DNA of 19,309 bases from Euryarchaeota archaeon UBA13 (GTDB lineage Archaea > Thermoplasmatota > Poseidoniia > Poseidoniales > Poseidoniaceae). The notes below the pieces were generated by a model that did no database searches, was not told the origin of the DNA, and saw only the letters and a list, made by a program, of their open reading frames with translations. The stretch covers positions 1 through 19,309 of the forward strand of contig DAHU01000112.1 of the NCBI GenBank assembly GCA_002495945.1, in the 5' to 3' direction. A program made the position numbers and the translations under genes. Position 1 is the stretch's first letter, and every line of letters starts with the position of its first letter. Below are positions 14,608 through 19,309 of this stretch, one piece after another.

Positions 14608-15324
14608 ATGGTCGAGTTCACTCCTGATACCAAGGTTGTAATTTTAACGGGTGCTGGAATCAGCGCTGAGTCAGGAATCAAGACTTTTAGAGCATCTGAT
14701 GGTTTGTGGGAAAATCATGCGATAGAAGATGTTGCAACGCCATATGCATGGGAAAGAAACCCAGAACTTGTATGGAATTTCTACCAGGGCAGACGCAGAC
14801 AATTACAAGATGTCGAGCCAAATCCTGCCCACAAAGCCTTGGTTACCCTTGAAGAATATCTAGGTGATAACTTACTGTTAGTTACTCAAAATGTTGATGA
14901 TTTACATTCGCGGGCTGGCTCTAAAAATCTAATCCACATGCATGGAGAACTGCGTATTTTGCGCTGTGAAGAATGTCATGAAATATTTGACATGATGGAG
15001 CCAAGTCACTTGACATCACAGTATATCACATGTCCAAGTTGTTCAAATCAACGCTTGAGACCACATATTGTTTGGTTTCATGAAATGCCATTTCAACTAC
15101 CTGAAATCTATGCTGCTGTTGAAGAATGTGATGTTTTCATGACAATAGGAACCAGTGGTCATGTGTATCCTGCTGCTGGCCTAATTGATGTGGCAAAACA
15201 GGCTGGTGCCCTTTGCGTAGGGGTTAATTTAGATGAGCCAATGAATTACGAACTGCATGATGAATTCCACCAAGGTAGGGCTGGTGAACTGTTACCGAAT
15301 CTAGTTGATGAGTGGTTATCATAA
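14608..15324 (+). CDS. Sir2-family NAD-dependent protein deacylase (CobB/SIRT5-like)
   Basis: This 238-residue enzyme has the complete sirtuin core. GAGISAESGI (15-24) and FR (27-28) bind NAD, TQNVDDLHSRAG (93-104) carries ribose/acyl-lysine contacts, and H112 in HGE is the catalytic base. C120, C123, C142 and C145 form the structural zinc site, and GTSGHVYPAAGL (181-192) completes the Rossmann part. Y59 and R62 (FYQGR) match the Tyr and Arg that let bacterial CobB and human SIRT5 accept succinyl- or malonyl-lysine, so deacylation of acidic acyl groups is plausible besides deacetylation. The reaction consumes NAD and yields O-acyl-ADP-ribose and nicotinamide in the cytoplasm. The start ATG has a weak GGGA a few bases upstream. 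The next gene begins 38 nt after its stop on the same strand. Confidence 0.94.
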   Translation: MVEFTPDTKVVILTGAGISAESGIKTFRASDGLWENHAIEDVATPYAWERNPELVWNFYQGRRRQLQDVEPNPAHKALVTLEEYLGDNLLLVTQNVDDLHSRAGSKNLIHMHGELRILRCEECHEIFDMMEPSHLTSQYITCPSCSNQRLRPHIVWFHEMPFQLPEIYAAVEECDVFMTIGTSGHVYPAAGLIDVAKQAGALCVGVNLDEPMNYELHDEFHQGRAGELLPNLVDEWLS

Positions 15325-15362
15325 ATCGCGTGATTAATATTTGTAATGCTGTAGGCGAGAAC

Positions 15363-16115
15363 ATGGCGCGAAGCACCTCATTTGTGATGCTTTTTATATT
15401 CGCCAGTATATCCTTATCAGGATGTTTATTTTCAAATGATGAAGATGGAAACATCGATTTAATTGTCAATTATGACTCTGACTTTGAAACCATTGTAGAA
15501 ACCTACTCCGAAGGTGAAATTGTCCAAACTAATCCTGCAAGATTCGAATTTGACTTTTCAAAAACTACTGCGAGTAAGACAATTCAATCTTTTGGGATAA
15601 CATCACTGGATGGTCAAGATTCCATCGAAATAGATGCTTCTAATGATTCCATCATAGCAATTGAATTTTATGACCATGGAATGTATGAAATAAACGCTTA
15701 TGCTATTGACGTAAATGGTGTTAAAGCCAATCAATTAATTGATTTGAGAGTTGACCTACGCATCGATTGGACCCAAAGCGATACGAATAATCCTCTTGCT
15801 TTGCCATTTAATCCGGAACCGGCTAATCAAGGACAAAATGCAAAAATGATCGAAATTATTTCCAATGTTGAAAATCCTTCCTTGGTTAACAACATTGGTG
15901 ACAGTGGACAATCAATTCAACTTACATGGCAACTGGTCGACGAATTAGATGATATCTGCCAAACTAGAAATGGACAGATAAATGACGGTGACACAATGAT
16001 GTGGCAGACTCTATACTTCAACACTTACATGCTTCACGAGTTGCGAATTGTCATGGATGATGGACAAGATTCAATTAACGTAAATCAATCTGTATCTATT
16101 CTTTATGACAACTGA
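15363..16115 (+). CDS. Secreted lipoprotein, uncharacterised, PKD/Ig-like
   Basis: This protein of about 250 residues has a clear lipoprotein signal: a short basic start (MARSTS), a hydrophobic core and LSGC with Cys21. An acidic stretch (NDEDGN) then leads into beta-rich sequence. Pieces such as YDHGMYEINAYAIDVNGVKA resemble the strand pattern of PKD or related Ig-like domains, where a conserved G-x-Y-x-V/I-x-x-x-x-x-D-x-x-G is usual. No enzymatic motif was seen. The start at 15363 is chosen because it gives a textbook signal; a GTG at 15312 would place 17 non-signal residues in front. It follows the sirtuin by 38 nt, and its end lies 9 nt from the convergent permease stop. Function is unknown, probably a surface-displayed or binding protein. 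Confidence 0.82.
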   Translation: MARSTSFVMLFIFASISLSGCLFSNDEDGNIDLIVNYDSDFETIVETYSEGEIVQTNPARFEFDFSKTTASKTIQSFGITSLDGQDSIEIDASNDSIIAIEFYDHGMYEINAYAIDVNGVKANQLIDLRVDLRIDWTQSDTNNPLALPFNPEPANQGQNAKMIEIISNVENPSLVNNIGDSGQSIQLTWQLVDELDDICQTRNGQINDGDTMMWQTLYFNTYMLHELRIVMDDGQDSINVNQSVSILYDN

Positions 16116-16124
16116 CTTTTTGAT

Positions 16125-17042
16125 TCAATTTGAGTTGTTATCTGACGCAGTGAATTGTTTAATCAAGCCCTTAGAAACGGCAACTACAACAAACATTATC
16201 GCTGAAACCAAAGCAATCATAGCACCACTATCTGTTGACAACTCGGCAGAATAATACAGACCTAGCAGCACGGTAACTACACCTAACACTTGCGATAATA
16301 CAACACACATGAAGAAACTTCGACTGATTAATTGAGCAATTGCTGCCGGTGTAACAATGAGTGCTGTCACTAATAATACTCCAACAAATTGCACCATACT
16401 TACCACTACTGCGGCGGTTAAGATGCTCCAATAAAGCCCTATGAATCTAACTGGAAGACCTTGAATTCTGGCAGCTATTGGGTCAATTGACACAAGTAAT
16501 AGGTTTTGATAAAAGATGGCTAGAGACAGATATGAGACAATACAAGCAATCATAATGAAGTCAAAACTATCTGCATCAATTAAGTTCAGGTTTCCCCACA
16601 AGTATCCTTCAACTGTGATTAGTGAGCCACCACCATATAGTCTCGTCACTACGACACCAAGACCTAACATGCCGGTCAAAAATATAGCAATTGCAGTATC
16701 GCCTGTAAGCCATTTTTTCACCTGCAAGAAGTCAATCAAAATTGCCGATATTACACACAACACGAACGCCCAGCCTAAGGGGTCGACTATTCCAACTACC
16801 AGCCCTATCGCTATGGCGCCAAATGAAACGTGAGCAAGGCCGTCACCGATCAAAGCAAGATTACGGATTAGCAGAAAAGAACCTAAGAATCCGGCAACCA
16901 TGGAAACAAAAACTGCCGCAATCAGAGGTCTTTGGGCATATGGCCTGATGAAGTAAAGAGGAAACCATTCGCCTGGAACCATGGGTTCAAGGGACTCTAA
17001 AACTGGTCCCAAGACCTCGAGAATTAAATCTCCAACCACCAT
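16125..17042 (-). CDS. znuB: ABC-3 family metal (zinc/manganese) permease, ZnuB-like
   Basis: This 305-residue membrane protein has about eight TM helices. Residues about 38-80 (RPLIAAVFVSMVAGFLGSF, then LIRNLALIGDGLAHVSFGAIAIG) are the characteristic N-terminal core of ABC-3 permeases. A later VTAL-IVTPAAIAQLI segment corresponds to the ATPase-coupling region. It would form the transmembrane pore of a zinc or manganese importer with the ATPase and binding protein encoded just upstream. Its ATG overlaps the last base of the ATPase stop (TAATG), implying translational coupling. The metal is inferred from the His-rich binding protein; manganese or iron cannot be excluded. The gene ends 9 nt from the convergent lipoprotein gene. 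Confidence 0.93.
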   Translation of the reverse strand: MVVGDLILEVLGPVLESLEPMVPGEWFPLYFIRPYAQRPLIAAVFVSMVAGFLGSFLLIRNLALIGDGLAHVSFGAIAIGLVVGIVDPLGWAFVLCVISAILIDFLQVKKWLTGDTAIAIFLTGMLGLGVVVTRLYGGGSLITVEGYLWGNLNLIDADSFDFIMIACIVSYLSLAIFYQNLLLVSIDPIAARIQGLPVRFIGLYWSILTAAVVVSMVQFVGVLLVTALIVTPAAIAQLISRSFFMCVVLSQVLGVVTVLLGLYYSAELSTDSGAMIALVSAIMFVVVAVSKGLIKQFTASDNNSN

Positions 17043-17920
17043 TATTTTTCACCCTCCGGATTATCTGGAACTATTATGCTAATTATTTCGTCAGAACTTT
17101 TCTCTAGTTTTATTGGTGATTCTACATCAGGATGCGTTGCCTCTATACCGCGCAATTCAGCCAAGTCTGCCAAGTCCGGGAAGGTTTGTGTAGGACCGTC
17201 ATAACAAATTTTCTGTTCAAGGTAGATCATTCTATGAACTGTGCTTTTGATGCTTGCCAAATCATGTGAAATCATCAAAATTGTTTTATTTTGGTTATGG
17301 CATAAGCCATCTAATAATCTCATGATTGAATTCCTAGATTCACCATCGACGCCAACCATTGGTTCGTCCATCAACAATAAGTCTGCATCCGAGGCTAATG
17401 CCTTACCGATGGCTGCTCTTTGTTTCTGACCGCCTGAAAGATTGGCAATCCTAGTGTTAGCATATTCATCTAAACCAATAGTTTCGATTATTTTCTGAAC
17501 TTTCTCTCGCTCATTATTGCGTAATCGCAATAGAGATTTGTGATTTAATGTCCCTAGTTGAATAAATTCTTTCACGGTGATTTGCAGATTTTGTGGGAGA
17601 TTTGTTGCGGCTTGTGGTACCCAACCAACTTTACCAAGTGTCTGTCTAGACATCGGAGCAAGGTCATAGATTCTTACACTACCGGTGCGTGGCTTTAATA
17701 TCCCGAGTATGGTAAGCATTAGAGTGCTTTTTCCCCCGCCATTTGGGCCAACGATACCAATGAATTCTCCGCAGGTTATTGTCAAATTTATATCGTGGAT
17801 TATTTCATTTCCTGAGCGATTCACTGACAAATTGGATACACGAAGGATTTCCTCCCCACAAACCGGTGTGAAGTTAATCCTCATGCCATCACTCAGTGTT
17901 GCTGGCAACTGGTTGAGCAT
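17042..17920 (-). CDS. znuC: Metal ABC transporter ATP-binding protein, ZnuC-like
   Basis: This 292-residue ATPase has all ABC motifs: Walker A GPNGGGKST (58-66), Q-loop Q103, signature LSGGQKQR (161-168), Walker B LLLMDEP (181-187) and H-loop H219 in ISHD. The GGGKST form of Walker A and the sequence between Q-loop and signature fit the ZnuC/MntB group. The last 40 residues (after about 250) are an acidic extension beyond the usual end. It powers metal uptake through the permease encoded downstream. The start at 17920 lies 24 nt after the binding-protein stop. An internal ATG at 17884 would remove 12 residues and is also possible. Gene order binding protein, ATPase, permease on one strand indicates one operon. 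Confidence 0.95.
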   Translation of the reverse strand: MLNQLPATLSDGMRINFTPVCGEEILRVSNLSVNRSGNEIIHDINLTITCGEFIGIVGPNGGGKSTLMLTILGILKPRTGSVRIYDLAPMSRQTLGKVGWVPQAATNLPQNLQITVKEFIQLGTLNHKSLLRLRNNEREKVQKIIETIGLDEYANTRIANLSGGQKQRAAIGKALASDADLLLMDEPMVGVDGESRNSIMRLLDGLCHNQNKTILMISHDLASIKSTVHRMIYLEQKICYDGPTQTFPDLADLAELRGIEATHPDVESPIKLEKSSDEIISIIVPDNPEGEK

Positions 17921-17944
17921 AAATGAGTTATGTTCAATTGCCGA

Positions 17945-19309
17945 TCAAACTGCACATCCAAGGCCTGTTTTCAAATTGTCGAGATTCTTGTTTAGCATTG
18001 ATATATAATTGTCGTTGGAATCTGAAGGTGCCTTCTCCATAGTGTATAGATACATGACTTCTACATTAGTTTCATCAACAATAATATCCACAGAACTTGC
18101 TTGTGTGTATTCTTCAATGAACAATACGTTGATTTCATCCTCGTTAATCTTAGTGATTACCTTCTCAATGTCTTGAACTGATGGTTGACCTTCTGGGTCA
18201 AGACCGTGAACTGTTACAAACTCAACGCCGTACCTTTCAGTGATGTAAGAGTAGGCGTTGTGGTTAGCCGCTGCTGTCTTGTTGGTGCAAGTTCCTTCAG
18301 GACCAAATGCCCCAACATAGCCCAAGTGTACTTTGTCAAGCTCTGCCATGAATGCTTCTGCGTTAGCAGTAAATGTGTCAGTACCGTTAGGGAATACTTG
18401 GATTAGTGATGCAAGAACGAGCTGTGCCTGAGCTTTGAAAGAAATGGGGTCAAGCCAACTGTGAGGATCGTAATCAAATGCTTCCTCGTCACTATCCGCT
18501 TCTATTGTTGCATCTTGATTAGAATCTCCGTCGGCATCATCGTGGCCGTCATCATCGTGTCCATCTTCATCATGGCCGCCTTCTTCATGTCCATCTTCAT
18601 CGTGGTCGTCATGGCCACCATGGTCGTGACCTTCATGGTCATCGCCCATTAGAATGAAAACCGATATGTCTGAAGGTACGGCAAATCCGTAGTCCCCTTC
18701 ATTCTCAACATGTATTGTCAAGTAACCTCGTGTCCCATCGTTTGGCTCTCCAGCCATCCATATGTTTCCTGCGGCTTCACAAGATTCTCTATCTGTGTGT
18801 TCAGTATCTTCGTGAGTGACTGCGTCGTGGCAAACTGCTTCATCATGTGAGTCATGGTCGTGATCATCATGGTCATCTTCTGGCGTTGGTAGCATGCTTT
18901 GATTGGCATTTGATGCAGCAATGACTACGTGTTCTGATGAGGTAACTGATTCGTCTTCGCTCTCTTCTAGCATGATTGAGGAAAGACCAACTGGGCTTGT
19001 TTCCCACCCTTCACTGGTCTCATTCCAAATGTGTACAGACCAATACCAGTAATCCTCGTCACTGACTGTACCATATTCGGGTGCTTCAAACCCGTTAATT
19101 CCGGTTATGTAAGCGCCGTATTGGCTATCTTGGTAAGTGTATGTAACATTATTTGCTGTTAATGCAGTCTCAGTGAGGTTCCACGCTGATGCGTTTTCTG
19201 GTAAATCTTCATGCTCAGTTTCAAACATCATTGTTGTGTTGTCGGGGTATAAGATGGCAAGCCCATGATGTTCTTCTTCGTGTTCATCATGGTCACCGTG
19301 TTCGTCACC
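17945..19309 (-). CDS. znuA: Metal-binding ABC substrate-binding protein (ZnuA/TroA-like) with His-rich stretches and a DUF4430-like domain (partial, N-terminus outside window)
   Basis: The frame is open to the right edge, so the true start lies outside; 454 residues are visible. Numbered from the internal Met at 19231, order is as follows. A His/Asp/Glu-rich stretch lies upstream of the Met (19262-19309). Residues about 15-90 resemble the DUF4430/transcobalamin C-terminal fold (YGAYITGING, YWYWSVHIWN, SPVGLSSIML). Residues 119-145 and 197-232 are two more His/Asp-rich segments with a Cys-containing stretch between (C134, C151). The C-lobe of a zinc-binding TroA-like protein runs from 252 to 428. 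Expected metal ligands are H257 (DPHSWLDP) and H324 (NHNAYSYITERYG), and FIEEYT fits the following family strand. The first ligand lobe should lie upstream of the window. In the last segment LYTMEKAP replaces the usual Asp-containing LDPLG, so the fourth ligand is unclear. Likely role: extracellular capture of zinc for the ZnuBC-like pair. Confidence 0.9.
   Translation of the reverse strand, partial: GDEHGDHDEHEEEHHGLAILYPDNTTMMFETEHEDLPENASAWNLTETALTANNVTYTYQDSQYGAYITGINGFEAPEYGTVSDEDYWYWSVHIWNETSEGWETSPVGLSSIMLEESEDESVTSSEHVVIAASNANQSMLPTPEDDHDDHDHDSHDEAVCHDAVTHEDTEHTDRESCEAAGNIWMAGEPNDGTRGYLTIHVENEGDYGFAVPSDISVFILMGDDHEGHDHGGHDDHDEDGHEEGGHDEDGHDDDGHDDADGDSNQDATIEADSDEEAFDYDPHSWLDPISFKAQAQLVLASLIQVFPNGTDTFTANAEAFMAELDKVHLGYVGAFGPEGTCTNKTAAANHNAYSYITERYGVEFVTVHGLDPEGQPSVQDIEKVITKINEDEINVLFIEEYTQASSVDIIVDETNVEVMYLYTMEKAPSDSNDNYISMLNKNLDNLKTGLGCAV
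18524..18643 (-). repeat. Low-complexity GHD/DGH repeat in the metal-binding protein
   Basis: Short GGHDEDGH-type units repeat, giving about ten His and many Asp/Glu in 40 residues. On the plus strand this reads as repeated CATC(A/G)TGG-like words. Such tracts can bind zinc or copper loosely; in ZnuA proteins a His-rich loop at a comparable site is thought to gather zinc. Confidence 0.75.
18955..19190 (-). other. DUF4430 / transcobalamin-C-like domain region
   Basis: This is a domain-level call inside the metal-binding protein. The pattern YGAYITGING, then YWYWSVHIWN, then SPVGLSSIML matches the strand order of DUF4430 domains (a Y-x-x-x-I-N-G turn, an aromatic W strand and a G-V-S/G-x-x-x-x strand). 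It is based on remembered family pattern only; a profile search (Pfam DUF4430) would settle it. Confidence 0.5.

Noticed and set aside
15312..15362. GTG at 15312 as start of the lipoprotein
   Set aside because: It overlaps the sirtuin end and puts 17 residues before a textbook lipoprotein signal that begins at ATG 15363.
18524..18650. Short regular repeats that could suggest a CRISPR or tandem DNA array
   Set aside because: Units are short, imperfect and in frame with a GHD-rich protein segment. No spacers of constant length are present.
18461..18652. Plus-strand hydrophobic frame resembling a membrane peptide
   Set aside because: Ile/Val/Met-rich translation is the complement of the His/Asp-rich codons of the metal-binding protein, so it is a shadow.
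19229..19231. Met at 19231 as start of the metal-binding protein
   Set aside because: The frame continues open upstream to the window edge with more His/Asp-rich sequence and no signal peptide follows this Met, so it is internal.
1..19309. tRNA, rRNA, insertion sequence, prophage or CRISPR signals
   Set aside because: Scanning for tRNA T-loop words, transposase or integrase motifs, terminal inverted repeats and regular repeat-spacer patterns by eye gave nothing. A tRNAscan or ISfinder search would be more sensitive.

Overview
The window looks like a gene-dense piece of chromosome from a planktonic marine archaeon, most likely Poseidoniales (Marine Group II Euryarchaeota) or a close relative. 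This is inference from gene content and style: LSGC lipoproteins, a secreted M14 peptidase with Asp-rich calcium-type repeats, His/Asp-rich extracellular segments, many tiny or overlapping gene junctions, GTG/TTG start candidates, and at least one promoter layout that fits a leaderless archaeal transcript. No rRNA, tRNA, CRISPR array, transposase or integrase was seen, and no gap without a gene exceeds about 135 bases.

Layout. (1) 1-4970, minus strand: ArsC-like thioredoxin-fold protein, membrane-anchored M14 zinc carboxypeptidase, neurotransmitter:sodium-symporter-type transporter, then a single-TM coiled-coil protein that runs off the left edge. The peptidase, transporter and TM protein are spaced as one transcription unit, which suggests extracellular peptide trimming coupled to amino-acid uptake. 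(2) 5062-6162, plus: MscS-type channel. (3) 6159-7328, minus: unrecognised protein with two C-terminal TM segments. (4) 7362-9882, plus: four tightly packed genes, namely a two-TM zinc-ribbon protein, a small membrane protein, a GNAT acetyltransferase and a short galactokinase-like GHMP kinase. (5) 9844-10560, minus: sugar-1-phosphate nucleotidyltransferase, convergent with the kinase and overlapping it by 39 bases. (6) 10695-11864, plus: acyl desaturase with a Lys-rich C-terminal tail. (7) 11861-14478, minus: internally duplicated eight-TM protein followed by an Asp-box (BNR) lipoprotein. (8) 14608-16115, plus: Zn-finger sirtuin with CobB/SIRT5-type Tyr/Arg residues, then a lipoprotein. (9) 16125-19309, minus: a zinc/manganese-type ABC importer in order binding protein, ATPase, permease. 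The binding protein is cut by the right edge and carries His-rich stretches and a DUF4430-like domain.

The common theme is cell-surface nutrient capture (peptides, amino acids, metal) plus envelope building (sugar nucleotide, desaturase, channel). The points most worth a second look are the composite metal-binding protein, the fatty-acyl desaturase in a probable archaeon, the calcium repeats inserted in the carboxypeptidase fold, the sugar-kinase/nucleotidyltransferase pair, and the palindromic four-base stop overlaps between convergent genes.
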